From positions 4,509,001 through 4,573,000 of the forward strand of contig NZ_CP139141.1 of assembly GCF_034059295.1 (NCBI RefSeq): a stretch of 64,000 bases of DNA. The letters are read 5' to 3'. The notes under the pieces are model-generated. The model saw only the letters and a program-made list of their open reading frames with translations. It searched no databases and was not told where the DNA came from. The first letter of the stretch is position 1, and the number at the start of each line of letters is the position of its first letter. Of this stretch, positions 7,274 through 20,100 are shown piece by piece. The position numbers were made by a program, and so were the translations under genes. Source of the stretch: Pseudomonas sp. HR96. GTDB taxonomy: Bacteria; Pseudomonadota; Gammaproteobacteria; Pseudomonadales; Pseudomonadaceae.

Positions 7274-10200
7274 TTACGATTTAGAATTTTCAGAACTATT
7301 TACTTTCATCATAGTAATCTCGGCGTAGCCGTTCTCGGCATTTCGATCAGGCCAGTACGTCAATGACAACGTGATGGATTGGATAGCGCTCTTGCCCGGA
7401 TTGAATACATGCTTCACTGCTCCTGCAATTTTAAAAGATTTCGCACCTTCGCTACCTCCACCTCCGACTGATTGTTCGAGATAGGATTCCACACTCAGCA
7501 GCTCGTAATCCGCCCCTTTAGGCTTATCAGCTATTACCAGCTGACTTATCCAATCGCTAGCAGCTGTGGCCACCTCTAGAGAATTATACTCGCCGCGAGC
7601 AACTACCTCACCAGCTATATGCCTCCCCCCTAAAATATCGTCTTGGCGATGAACAATTAAAGACCATCGGTACGCCGATTTAGCACTGTCATAATTGGGC
7701 AAAACCATCTTATAGATCCAGAGCGGCCGAGCCATCGGAATGTCCCCCGGCGCATTACCGAGATGCTCCAGTTTGAGCTCAATTCCGGCTTCAATACCTA
7801 TAGTGGCAGCGTTTAGCGCCGCAAGCGCTCGCTGAGCCGACTCGGATGTATCCCAATGAATTCTGGGCTCTTCATTTGCGAGTCCAAAGTAACTGCGCCT
7901 AACCCAAAAATCCAATGCTGATGATTCGTTAGACTCCGCTCTTTTATAAAAAAGATAAGCTACCAATGCAAACCCGATAGCGACTCCTAGCGGCCCCATC
8001 AGAACAGTGGCCCTAATAACCGCAGTCCACAATCCAAATCCACCAGCGAAAGCAGATGCAACAACCGAAGCTGCATAGTGAACCTTCGCCCACCCATCCC
8101 CGGCCCTATTCGCCCTACTTAAGGCAACTGCAGCCTGTATAGCATCATAGAAACTTGTTACTGCAACAATTGACCATCCTACTCTGATCATACGATCACT
8201 TAACGTCGCCACCTGTTTAGCTCTCACGGACTGAGTGGTAATCAAGTTGGTGTTGCTTGGCTTAATTGCTCCCTCCATGGCAATTCCCAGTAACTCGATC
8301 CCTCCCCCAATCACCGCAAGGGTACTTCCCTCTAGCGCCAAAGATGCCTCGGCTGATTTATCACCGATTGCCTTCCGAGCATTTTCAAAATTCTTGCTCA
8401 TAGAGTCGTGCATGAAATACAGAGAACCGGCCGCGATGAGGAAGTTGCTGCTGCTAGCGACCGCGAAAACACCACCAAACCCGGCCCTCACCCATTTCCG
8501 CGCTTGTGGCAAGGTCATTTGCACCCCCTCGAGCGCCTTGCGCGCGGCAGGGTCCAACGTAGCCAATCCAACCCCTACCGGTACCAAACGCGCGCTGGCG
8601 TCGAGACCCAGGTCGCTGGCCGGCAATCTGCTTTCGGCGTTCAGCGCTTTCTTCAGGTCCTCCACCGTACCCTCGACCCAGAGTGAAACCTGCACTACCA
8701 GATCGGCGATCTTCGGGTTCATCACCGAGAGGCTCAATACGCCACCGAGGATCAGCGGCTGCACCTTGTCTCGCGACTTTGGCCGGGGGCGGTCTGCGCC
8801 GTTGGCGTGTTTATGTTGCAATTCGCGGATGTGCCTGGACTGCAGCGCGTAGTAGTCCCCCAGCCTCATCGGGACATGCAGTTCGATCAAGGACAACCCG
8901 TTGTAGAGAAACTGGGTTGCGCTATTGAGGCGCGACACGGCGCATTCCACTCCGGCCCCCAGTACCGCCTTCAGGCGCGTGCTGGCCGCGTTGAGTGCCG
9001 CGAGCATCTGCGCCATCGCTTCCTGCAGGTTCCTGCGCTTGAACTCCCCTGCTTCATCGCTGTTGATGGCAGCTTGCAGGGCCGCATAGAGCTTGCCGCT
9101 GTCGTTCCAGTCATCGACGCCGGTGGCGTCGAAGCTCGGCAGCAAGGCGGCCACCAAATGTTTGTCGCGCATCAGCAGCGCCTTGTAGATCGGGCTCTGC
9201 GGGTCCTGCAGCAGCTCCTGCCAGAGCATCACCGTCGGGCCGCTGGCATTGCCTGGGGCCTCGCTGATACCGCCGCTCAGGCACAGCGCCATGGTCTTGC
9301 TGTAGGCAATCGCCGATTGCCTGTCGTCCGGGTCGTAGTCGTGGGCCATGGCCACATGGAAGTCGGCGGCAAGGAACGCCTTGGCATAGCGCTCGCCGTA
9401 GTGGTCGATCTGCTTTTGATACACCTGCAGAACGGTGTCGTAGGTCTTCTGGAAGTCTGCCCGTTTCGGTTCGTCGTAGCGCTCTTCCAGACGCTCGTCC
9501 GATTCCAACGCCAGCTGGTCGACACGCCGCTGGCGCTCGATGGCCCACGCGCCCGGGATCACCCAGTCCGGAGGCATTACATTGGGCTCCTTGACCGGCA
9601 CTTTGGCGTTCGCCCATTGCCGATGCAACGCGCGAATCGCCAGCAGAATCTGCGAAGTCTGATGCTGATACGCCCGCTCCGGCTCCTCCAGCCACACCTG
9701 CCGCGCATGGGCCCAACTGGCGCGCATGGCGTTGTATTCCTGGACCAGGCCGACGTCGTCATCCACCTCGATGGCCAGCACGCCAGGGCCGAGCGTCGGG
9801 TGCACGCGGGCCGTGCGCAGGTAGTTTCGGACGGCGCTCTGGCGATGGCCTCGGCTGTGGAAGCCATGGACACTGGGGAAACCCGGGACGAAGTCGCGGT
9901 ATTCGTAGACCTGCTTGAGTATCCAGGGGTCCTCGGGGGTCAGGTAGTCACCATAGCGGGTCGGGTTGTCCCGGGCCGTGGCCAGATCGATCATCTGCAT
10001 GCGCTCGATGTTGCGCAGCGCCTTGTAGGCGTCCAGCACGCTGACTGGCCAGGGGTCGCTGGAAAAGGCGAAAGAGGCCGTGCGGTATTGATCGGTGTCG
10101 ATGTTGAGAAATGAGGCAGGGATATCGTGGTCCCGATTGACGCAGGCCCGGGTCAGGCGACGTTCGTTGCAGTACCGCGGCTGGTAGGGGTTGAACTGGC

Positions 10201-10465
10201 GCAGGTAGCCGTCGACGGTCACCTGATAGGCTTGCCAGACCCGGTCGTCCAGCAGCACGTAGAGGTAGCCCGCGCGCAGCACCCGCAGGCCGAGCTCGGT
10301 GTCGGAGATCTCCGGCTCGGGCAGGTGCTTCCACACGTGCGGCTTGGGGACCAGCGAACGGCGCAGCGGAAGAATCGCCAGACCCGGACGCTGGCAGACC
10401 CGGCAGCCTTTGATGGAAGGCGCGCATTCGGTGGTGGCTGTGCGGGTGTGGGAAGCCAGGGTCAT
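7274..10465 (-). CDS. T6SS effector of the VasX/BTH_I2691 family, putative membrane-disrupting toxin
   Basis: This 1063-residue protein has the N-terminal layout of VasX/BTH_I2691-type T6SS effectors: a CRVCQRPGLAILPLR strand with a CxxC, then VLRAGYLYVLLDD and CVNRDHD (residues ~20-110). A long helical middle follows. The C-terminal part has several hydrophobic segments (about 656-680, 758-782 and 793-840), resembling colicin-like membrane insertion, then a soluble tail of ~200 residues. There is no signal peptide. Codons for about residues 1-650 are GC-rich like the chromosome, while the rest is AT-richer like the downstream DUF6708 genes, so the gene looks chimeric. No VgrG, PAAR or chaperone gene lies within the window, so delivery would depend on genes elsewhere. 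Confidence 0.85.
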   Translation of the reverse strand: MTLASHTRTATTECAPSIKGCRVCQRPGLAILPLRRSLVPKPHVWKHLPEPEISDTELGLRVLRAGYLYVLLDDRVWQAYQVTVDGYLRQFNPYQPRYCNERRLTRACVNRDHDIPASFLNIDTDQYRTASFAFSSDPWPVSVLDAYKALRNIERMQMIDLATARDNPTRYGDYLTPEDPWILKQVYEYRDFVPGFPSVHGFHSRGHRQSAVRNYLRTARVHPTLGPGVLAIEVDDDVGLVQEYNAMRASWAHARQVWLEEPERAYQHQTSQILLAIRALHRQWANAKVPVKEPNVMPPDWVIPGAWAIERQRRVDQLALESDERLEERYDEPKRADFQKTYDTVLQVYQKQIDHYGERYAKAFLAADFHVAMAHDYDPDDRQSAIAYSKTMALCLSGGISEAPGNASGPTVMLWQELLQDPQSPIYKALLMRDKHLVAALLPSFDATGVDDWNDSGKLYAALQAAINSDEAGEFKRRNLQEAMAQMLAALNAASTRLKAVLGAGVECAVSRLNSATQFLYNGLSLIELHVPMRLGDYYALQSRHIRELQHKHANGADRPRPKSRDKVQPLILGGVLSLSVMNPKIADLVVQVSLWVEGTVEDLKKALNAESRLPASDLGLDASARLVPVGVGLATLDPAARKALEGVQMTLPQARKWVRAGFGGVFAVASSSNFLIAAGSLYFMHDSMSKNFENARKAIGDKSAEASLALEGSTLAVIGGGIELLGIAMEGAIKPSNTNLITTQSVRAKQVATLSDRMIRVGWSIVAVTSFYDAIQAAVALSRANRAGDGWAKVHYAASVVASAFAGGFGLWTAVIRATVLMGPLGVAIGFALVAYLFYKRAESNESSALDFWVRRSYFGLANEEPRIHWDTSESAQRALAALNAATIGIEAGIELKLEHLGNAPGDIPMARPLWIYKMVLPNYDSAKSAYRWSLIVHRQDDILGGRHIAGEVVARGEYNSLEVATAASDWISQLVIADKPKGADYELLSVESYLEQSVGGGGSEGAKSFKIAGAVKHVFNPGKSAIQSITLSLTYWPDRNAENGYAEITMMKVNSSENSKS

Positions 10466-10685
10466 CGGCGTTGTCCGCTCTCATTGTTGACGGCGGAAAA
10501 CTGACACAGCTAAGACTAAAACCCAAAGCCTGAATTGTAAGCAAATGATGAAGGGGCGCGTTCGCCTCGGCCATTCGCCCCTGATTACAATGGGTTCGCT
10601 TATTAGCTACCCGTTCCCCGCGCCACACCCTGCAACACCCTGTCGCGCCGAGCCAGTCCGTGAAACTACGCCACCTGCGCGATGC

Positions 10686-12971
10686 CTAGGAGAGGCTGGC
10701 GAGAAGTTGCCTCGCACTGGCTTTGCATGAATCATCCCCGTCGCGTAGCAACTCGTGCAACAGATCGCTTGCGCCCTGGACATCACCCAGTTCGATCATG
10801 CCCTGCGCCTGCTCCAGCTTATCCGCCGAAGCCTGCTGGCTTTCCAGGCTGTCGAAATCGACGCTCAACGAATCCAGGGTGAAATCCGCGTCATCAGCAA
10901 AGCTGTTGAGGAAATCGTTGTCGATATCGTCCTGGCTCAGCGATAGCTGGTGCTCTACCACCGGTTCGCTCTGCAACAGCGGCTCGTCCAGATCCAGGGC
11001 GCCGAAATCACTGAGAAACTGGTCCGTCTCCTGGTCTTGCTCCGGCACTTCGTACACGTCCGGTAATTCATGGAGGTTGGTGTTGAAGATCGGGTCGATC
11101 TCTCCAGGTTCCTCGATGATCTCGGGTTGCGCAGGGACAGCCTTGCGGTTCGGTGCGGGGACGGGGTCGAAGGGGCTGACGGCGGCCCAGTCGGCGTCCA
11201 TCGACAGGTCGTCCAGGTTCAGCTGGAATTCCTGCGCGGCCGGCTCGGCCTGGGGATTGTCGTCGAGCAGCGGCAGGTCCTCCCCGGCCAGCGACTCCAG
11301 GTCGAAATCGAAATCGGGCTCCGGAGCCGGGTCCGACAGGGCCAGTGGCACGTCTTCGACCGGCTCCGCTACTTCTGGGGAGGGTGCCGGGGTGGGCGCC
11401 GCCGATGCCGGCTCGCGGGGTTGATGGCTGGCCTCGACCGCCGCTGCAGCGGCCGCCACCGTGGCGGCGGCGACCACGGCGGGCGTGACGGCACTGGCGG
11501 CAGCGGCGGCTTTGGCCGCCTGGGCCAGTTTCGGCGATTGCGCGCGCACCTGCTGAATCTTCTCGGCGCTGAAGCCGATGGCGAGCATTTCGGCCTCTTC
11601 GGCGTTGAAGCCCTCCAGGTCACCCTGCTGGCCGAGAACTTCGAGGATGCGCAGGCGCAGGTCGGTGCGATCGGGCTGCTTGATGACGCCTTCGCGCAGA
11701 ATGCCCAGGGCTTCATTGAAACGGCCATAGGCGATGTAGATGCTCGCGCCATCCAGGGCGTCGGTGGCGGCTGCGGTTTCGCGGCGGGCGGCGGCCACGG
11801 GCTCCTGCTGGGCCAGCGAGCGCGAGCTGACGGCGGCGACCACGGCATCGTCGCCCTGGGCCGGCTTGATCAACGCGCTGTCTTCGTAGGCCGGTTCCTC
11901 CTCGGCGACCACGGCGGTCTCGTTGCGCTGGCGGTTGCGGCGCACCACCAGCAGCAAGGCCACCAGCAACAACAGCAGTGCGCCGGCGCCCAGCAACAAC
12001 AGCCAGGAGTTGTCGTCATCCACGGGCGTCGGCACCAGGGTGACGACCGGCTTGGCGGCCGGCTTGGCAACGGGTACCGGGGCAGGCACAGCGACACTGG
12101 CGGCCGGCGCGGCCGGGGTCACTGTTGACGGCGCAACCGCCGGGGCATTGGCTGGCGCCGCCGGGGCAGCGCTGCCGGTGGCCGGCGCGGCGGTGGGTGC
12201 AGGCGCGCTGCTCGGCGCCGGCGCAGCGGCGACAGCAGGAGCCGTCGCCGGTGCAGCCTTGGCCTCGGCCAGCTGGGCCTGGAGGTCGGTGACCTGCTGT
12301 TCCTTGATATCGACCTGGCTCTGCAGGGTCTGCAGGCGGCCACGCAATTCGTCGAGGCTCTTCTGTACCTGTGGGTCGACCGCCGCCGCAGCCGCCGCCG
12401 GACGTGCAGCTGGCGCTGGCGGTGAAGCGGTGCGGGCAGCCGGGGCGGCGGCCGGCGCTCGCACCGGGGCCTTGCTCGGCGCCTTGGCCGGCGCTGGTGG
12501 CGGCGCCAGGGCCACGGTGCCCGGTGGGTCGAGCAGTACCGTGTAGGCTCGCAGCAGCTCGCCGCCCGGGCGGGTGACGGTGATCAGGAACGTCAGGTAG
12601 GGCTCGGTCAGCGCCTTGCTGGAGCTGACGTGAATGACCTTGCGACCGCCGCTGAAGTCCGGCGTGAAGCGCAGGTCATTGAGAAAGAAGATGCGCTCGA
12701 TCCCGGCCTTGGCGTATTCGTCGGGCGAGGCGATGGCGGCGCTGACCTCGTCAGCCTCCAGACCGGCGGTGTCAGACAGCTCGATATCGGCCTTGAACGG
12801 CTGATTCAGATAGGAGCGCAGGGTCAGCTCGCCCAGGCCCAGGGCCGAGGAAACGCTGGAAAAGCACAGAGCGCCGGCGGCCAGGGCCATCGGCAGCGCG
12901 CGGGCCAGCAGGGTCTTGCGCGCGGTCAGCGAAGAACGGCGCCTGGAACTGCGGAGTAAACGCTCTAGCAT
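10686..12971 (-). CDS. FimV/HubP-family protein (paralogue beside recQ)
   Basis: This 761-residue protein carries a basic N-terminus with a long signal-like hydrophobic segment, then the FimV N-terminal domain (LGLGELTLRSYLNQPFKADI to about residue 150). It continues with Pro/Ala-rich linkers and a coiled coil (LDELRGRLQTLQSQVDIKEQ), one transmembrane helix (WLLLLGAGALLLLLVALLLV), an acidic cytoplasmic region and the C-terminal FimV TPR-like cap. I see no LysM motif. FimV proteins organise polar type IV pili and signalling. The location beside a MarR regulator and recQ suggests the shorter paralogue rather than the classical fimV. ATG 12971 has aaggga upstream. Confidence 0.82.
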   Translation of the reverse strand: MLERLLRSSRRRSSLTARKTLLARALPMALAAGALCFSSVSSALGLGELTLRSYLNQPFKADIELSDTAGLEADEVSAAIASPDEYAKAGIERIFFLNDLRFTPDFSGGRKVIHVSSSKALTEPYLTFLITVTRPGGELLRAYTVLLDPPGTVALAPPPAPAKAPSKAPVRAPAAAPAARTASPPAPAARPAAAAAAVDPQVQKSLDELRGRLQTLQSQVDIKEQQVTDLQAQLAEAKAAPATAPAVAAAPAPSSAPAPTAAPATGSAAPAAPANAPAVAPSTVTPAAPAASVAVPAPVPVAKPAAKPVVTLVPTPVDDDNSWLLLLGAGALLLLLVALLLVVRRNRQRNETAVVAEEEPAYEDSALIKPAQGDDAVVAAVSSRSLAQQEPVAAARRETAAATDALDGASIYIAYGRFNEALGILREGVIKQPDRTDLRLRILEVLGQQGDLEGFNAEEAEMLAIGFSAEKIQQVRAQSPKLAQAAKAAAAASAVTPAVVAAATVAAAAAAVEASHQPREPASAAPTPAPSPEVAEPVEDVPLALSDPAPEPDFDFDLESLAGEDLPLLDDNPQAEPAAQEFQLNLDDLSMDADWAAVSPFDPVPAPNRKAVPAQPEIIEEPGEIDPIFNTNLHELPDVYEVPEQDQETDQFLSDFGALDLDEPLLQSEPVVEHQLSLSQDDIDNDFLNSFADDADFTLDSLSVDFDSLESQQASADKLEQAQGMIELGDVQGASDLLHELLRDGDDSCKASARQLLASLS

Positions 12972-13064
12972 GAGAATCCCTTGAAGGAACAGCATCCGAT
13001 ACTTTTATATAAGCTGTATAGCTCGCCACTTGCGCTTTCTCAAAGACCGGCGGGCAGGCCGGCT

Positions 13065-13502
13065 TCAGCCCTTTTTCTCGAGATTGGCGAGAATCTGCGA
13101 GTGCACGCGCATCGCTACGCGCAAATCGTCCTCGGCGACGCCGGCGAACAATTCGTCACGCAGGGTATCGGCAATCGATTCGATTTTTTCAATCAATGGC
13201 AGCGCAGAGGCGCTCAACGCTATTTTTTTGGCTCGGCGATCTTCCAACACTGCCAGGCGTTTGACCAGCCCCTGGGTTTCCAGGCTGTCGAGCAACCGCG
13301 CCAGGGTCGGCCCTTCCACCCCTACGCTTTGCGCCAGTTCGCGCTGAGTCGGCGCTTCATCGAAGCGCGCCAGGTGCAGCAGTACCAGCCAGCGAGCCTG
13401 GGACAGGCCCAGGCCGATCAGGCGGCGGTCCAGCTCGGCGCGCCAGCCGCGGGACATGTGCGCCAGCTGCATTCCAAAACGATGTCGGTCGGTCAACGGC
13501 AT
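13065..13502 (-). CDS. MarR/SlyA-family transcriptional regulator
   Basis: This 145-residue winged-helix regulator has the MarR layout: N-terminal dimerisation helix (FGMQLAHMSRGWRAELDRRL), HTH around residues 50-75 (TQRELAQSVGVEGPTLARLLD), wing with DRRAKKIALSASA, and a C-terminal dimerisation helix. It resembles the SlyA branch. It would bind DNA as a dimer and respond to small ligands or oxidants; its targets cannot be read from the window. ATG at 13502 is used; a TTG two codons upstream is a less likely start. The gene lies between recQ and the fimV-like gene on the same strand. Confidence 0.87.
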   Translation of the reverse strand: MPLTDRHRFGMQLAHMSRGWRAELDRRLIGLGLSQARWLVLLHLARFDEAPTQRELAQSVGVEGPTLARLLDSLETQGLVKRLAVLEDRRAKKIALSASALPLIEKIESIADTLRDELFAGVAEDDLRVAMRVHSQILANLEKKG

Positions 13503-13645
13503 ATTCAACTCGAGATAAAGTCAGCAACTATCAATTAGGCAGCTAACCATGGCTGCTTGACCTACGCAAGAGTCATGCCGAATGCTTTTATCCTAAAATG
13601 AAATTGCCATCAGTGCCCTCGACCATAAAGCCGGGGGGACTGAAT

Positions 13646-15787
<2,142 letters not shown>

Positions 15788-16080
15788 AGAAACTCCAAAA
15801 ATCGCCACGCTCTCACGAGCAAGAGCCGTGCACAGCCGAGGCTGGATGAAAAACCGCCGCACTTCACCTGAAAATAGGTAAGCGCAGGTTGCATGGGGCG
15901 CCAGGTCGGGTCCCCGGGCAAGGTCGCGCATTATACCCGAGCGCCCCACAGAACAGGGCACCACCGGCCAATCGGCCTGAAAGCCGCGTTTTTACGGGTC
16001 TCTTTTGCCTGGCGGGTGGCGCCGAGGGCCTAACAGGGCCTAGAATTCACAATCGTTTATTCCTTCAAGGTATGCCCTTC

Positions 16081-16668
16081 ATGTCCTTCGCCGAGCAACT
16101 GACCCGCCTGCAAGCCTTCCTCGACGCCGACGAGCTGCATGACGAGGCGCTGGACTACGTCGCCGCCCACGGTTACCTGACCGCCCTGTCGATCTGCGCC
16201 GAGGAGGTGCCGGAACGTGAATGGATCGACGCGTTGTTTGCCGAGGAGCCGCATTACACCGACGACGCCCAGCGTCAGGACGTCGAAGCCACGCTGATCC
16301 AGCTCAAGGCGCACATTGCCCGGCAGCTGGCCAGCGACGAGGAGTTCGAGCTGCCCTGCGAACTGGACCTGGGCGAAGAGCCCGATGACTCCGAGCTGCG
16401 CGGCTGGTGCATCGGCTTCATGGAGGGGGTGTTCCTGCGCGAAGCCGCCTGGTTCGAGACCGCCGAGGACGAAGTCAGCGAGATGCTGCTGCCGATCATG
16501 GTCGGCTCGGGGCTGTTCGACGAGCAGCCGGAGTTCTCCGACATCGCAGCGGACGCCAACCTGATGGACGACATGATCGTGCAGATTCCCGAAGCGCTGA
16601 CTGCGCTGTACCTGCTGTGCAACGCACCCGACGAAAAGCCTGCACTGCTCAAGCCTCGTCACCACTGA
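16081..16668 (+). CDS. YecA/UPF0149 family protein
   Basis: This acidic 195-residue protein belongs to the UPF0149/YecA family. It has the typical LDYVAAHGYLTALSICAEEVPEREWIDALF start and a later GWCIGFMEGVFLREAAWF helix, followed by EVSEMLLPIMVGSGLF. The C-terminal SEC-type zinc-binding motif found in some relatives is absent. The function is not established. It diverges from recQ with a 293-base intergenic region carrying both promoters. ATG 16081 lies about ten bases after caagg; an in-frame ATG at 16072 is possible. Confidence 0.82.
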   Translation: MSFAEQLTRLQAFLDADELHDEALDYVAAHGYLTALSICAEEVPEREWIDALFAEEPHYTDDAQRQDVEATLIQLKAHIARQLASDEEFELPCELDLGEEPDDSELRGWCIGFMEGVFLREAAWFETAEDEVSEMLLPIMVGSGLFDEQPEFSDIAADANLMDDMIVQIPEALTALYLLCNAPDEKPALLKPRHH

Positions 16669-16784
16669 TTGCACCGCCAGCAGCAGATCGGGGGCTCTGC
16701 CCTCTATCCGAACAAGCCAATTCCTTGTTCGAAATGGCCCATTTAACCGGTCGTGCCTTGCGCCTCAGGGCTCGCAGCACCCGG

Positions 16785-17160
16785 CCACCGAGGTGAGGCC
16801 GTCGCCAGCTGCGCCGGCTCCTACAACAGTCCGTGGTGCACCACAGCTGGCGAGCGAAGCAACCCCGAATGCCAGGCTTGATTGGCCATGAGCCACGATA
16901 TCTACAGATGATCCACCAGGCCACCGAGGTGATGCCCTCGCCAGCTGCGCCGGCTCCTACAACAGTCCGTGGTGCACCACAGGTGGCGTAGAAGCCGGCG
17001 AAGCTGGCGAGCGAAGCGACCCCGAATGCCAGGCTTGATTGGCCATGAGCCACGATATCTACAGATGATCCACCACGCCACCGAGGTGAGGCCCTCGCCA
17101 GCTGCGCCGGCTCCTACAACAGTCCGTGGTGCACCACAGGTGGCGTAGGAGCCGGCGCCC
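16785..17160. repeat. Three tandem REP-like repeat units
   Basis: A unit starting ccaccgaggtga occurs at 16785, 16921 and 17078 (steps of 136 and 157 bases). Each contains cgccagctgcgccggctcct and cagtccgtggtgcacc. The first two units also carry gaatgccaggcttgattggc and gccacgatatctacagatga; the third stops before these. Unit 2 has a 21-base insertion that adds a second gccggcg arm. The inverted agctggcg/cgccagct parts are typical of Pseudomonas REP elements. The array fills most of the 508-base gap between yecA and the adhesin, and its 3' end may help terminate the adhesin transcript. Confidence 0.85.
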
Positions 17161-17176
17161 GCCGAGCTTTTTGGGC

Positions 17177-20100
17177 TTACACCGTGTCCACCTTGAGCGA
17201 ATGATCGGTCAGCATGCCGTTGATGATGGTCGCCGCGTCGTTGCTCGCCACCGCCCCGCTCGCCCCCGCCGCCACACCGTATTGATGCGCCAGATTGACC
17301 CCTTGCAGGTCGATGGTCTGGGTCGGCGTGGCAGCTGCGCTGGAGCTGACCTGGATGGTAGTCATCAGGTTGTCGCCGGTGCCGGTCACCTGAAAGTGCA
17401 GGTAGTCGTCCAGCGAGTTGGCATCGCTGTGACCCTGCAGCAGCTGCGACAGGTCCAGGGTGTTGCTGCCCGGCTTGAAGTCGGTGACGGTGTCGTGGCC
17501 AGTGTTGCCCTGTTGCCAGAGGAAGGTGTCGCTGCCGCCGCCCCCCGTCAGGGTATTGTTGCCCATGCCGCCGATCAGCGTGTCATTGCCGCTGCCACCG
17601 ATCAGGGTGTCATTGCCCAGCCCGCCATTGAGCACGTTGCCTTTGTCGTTGCCGATCAGTACGTCGTCGTGTGACGAGCCGATCAGGTTCTCGATCGAAA
17701 CCAGGGTGTCGTACTTGCCGTCCATCACGTTCTGCTGCCCGGCAATGGCAAGGCTGACATGCACTCCGGCCGTGGCGTTCTGATAGCTGACCGTGTCGTT
17801 GCCGTCACCACCGTTGAGCAGGTCGTTGCCGCTGCCGGCGATCAGCAGATCGTCGCCTTTGCCACCGAACAGTGAATCGTTGCCGGCACCGGCGGTGAGC
17901 ACGTCATTGCCGTCCGAGCCTGCCAGCACATGGTCACCGGTACTCGCTGCGGTGAGGGTCGCCGCCGTGGTGGTATCGGCGGCCACCGCGTAATGGGCAT
18001 CGGTGGCCGTGCCGGTGGCGGTATCGGAGGAGTAGATCGCCGTGGTCGCGCCGATGGTCACCCCCAGGCTGTAATCCTCGGCGGTGCCCGCCGTGCTGGC
18101 ATTGGTCACATGCAGTGTGTAGGTGCCGTCCTGGGTCGCGGTGAAGGCATGATCGGCGCTCAAGGTCTGGGTCGAGCCATCGGCCAGCACCAGCTGCAGC
18201 CCCAGCTGGGCACTGTTGGACGGGTCCAGGGTGAGGGTTTCGCCCTGCTTGAGGCTGACGCTGAACGACTCCTGGTCGACCTGCCCGGCCGCCGTGGTTG
18301 CCGCCAGGTAGCCGGTCACCAGCAGAGCCGCCGCCATGCCGCCGGACAGCGCGGTGAAGTCGGCGCGCTCCAGGGTGCGCAGGGATTCGCCAAGGTTCGT
18401 GCCGGCGCCGGTGAAGGCGATGGTCTGCAAGGTGCTGGCGGTGAAATCGCTGCTGTTACTGGCCTGGGTGACCGCCGTACCGCTGGCAGTGCCGCTGTCG
18501 TCAGCCACCACCAGGGTGCGGAACACCGTCACCACCGGCGCTGCGCCACCGGAAATCTGCACCTGCAGCCGCGCGGCGCTGGTGTCGCCATCGGCGTCGC
18601 GCAGGGTGTAGGTGAAGTTGTCGGTGGCGAACTGGCCGCTGGCCAGGGCCTTGAAGTCGGCGTCGTTGGTGTTGAGGGTGTAGGTGTAGGTGCCGTCGGG
18701 GTTGAGCACCAGGTTGCCGTAGGTACCGGTGAAATTGCCCGACACCACCGGCCCGCCGGCAACGCGGTCGGCGCCCAGCACGTCGTTGCTCAGCACGTTG
18801 CCGCTGACCGTCTGGCTGGTGGCGCTGACCAGTGCCCCGGCCACGTCGTTCACGGCAATCGGCGCGTCATTGATGATGTTGACGCTCAGCGTGCTGCTGG
18901 CAGTGCTGCCGTCGCGGTCGGCGGCAGTCACCGTGAACAGCTCGTTGATCGCGCTGGCACCCGCCGCCTGCAGTTCGTTGCTGTTGAGGTGGTAGCTGTA
19001 GCTGACCACGCCGGTGGTGGCGTTGTAGCCGGTGATGGTCAGGGTGTTGCCCAGCGCGCCGGTGATCGCCGGCAACGTGCCGACCAGGGTGCCGTTGCTG
19101 ACCAACGCAGTGCCGTTGATCGTCAGCGCCGAGAGGCCGTCCGGTGCGGTTACCGTGAAGGTCCCGGTACGGGTCAGGCCGGCGCTGTCCGGGCTGCTGC
19201 CGTTGGCCAGGTTGGCCTCGAACACGGTCACCTGGGCGCTGTTGCCGCCCAGGCCGCCGATAGTGACCGGGTCGTTGAGGTTGTTGATGTTCAGGTTCAG
19301 GGTGGCGGTGCTGGTGTCGCCGTCCGAGTCATTGAGCGTGTAGACGAAACTCTCGGCTGCGGAAGTGCCGCCCAGCAGCGACTTGAAGGCACTGCCATTG
19401 CTGTTGAGGGTGTAGGTGTAGCTGCCGTCGGCGCGCAGCACCAGGGTGCCGTAGGTGCCGGTGAAAGTGCCGGCGCTGATCGGCCCGGCGCTGATGCGGT
19501 CGGCGCCCTGCACGTCGTTGCTCAATACGTTGCCGGTCAGGGTCAGGTGGCTTTCATCGGCAGCGGTGGTGTTGCTGTCGTTGACCGCCCGGGGCACGTC
19601 GTCGATGACGTTGGCGACGATGCTACCGACCACCGACTTGCCGGTGCTGTCGGTGGCGGACACGGCGATGTTCTCGGTCACCGTGTTGGCGCCGGCGACG
19701 GCGGCGTTGGCGGTGTTGCCGGTCAGCTTGTAGCTGTAGGTCACGGTGCCGGCGGTGGCGTCCAGGCCGGTGACGGTGATGGTGTTGCCCAGGGACGTGG
19801 TGATCGGCTGGTTCAGGGCCACCAGCACGCCATTGGTCAGGATCGCCACCCCGCCCACCGACAAGCTGCTGAGGCCGGCGCTGGCATTGACCGTAAAGGA
19901 ATGACTCTGGGTCAAGGCGGCCGCGTTGGGCGCCGAACCCAGGGCCAGGTTGGCCTCGTTGACGGTAACATCGTTGCTGCCAATGCCGCCGATGACGATG
20001 GTGCTGGTGGATGCGCCGCCAACGTCGATGCTCAGCACGGCGGTGCTGGTGTCACCGTCCGAGTCCTTGAGGGTATAGGTGAACGTCTCGGTGCCGTGGG

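Noticed and set aside
8807..10114. 435-codon plus-strand ORF opposite the effector
   Set aside because: It is a mirror frame of the effector's GC-rich half; the sense frame has clear family motifs and the mirror has none.
16785..17160. Possible CRISPR array
   Set aside because: Only three long units of unequal length with conserved interiors; there are no short repeats with unique spacers and no cas genes.
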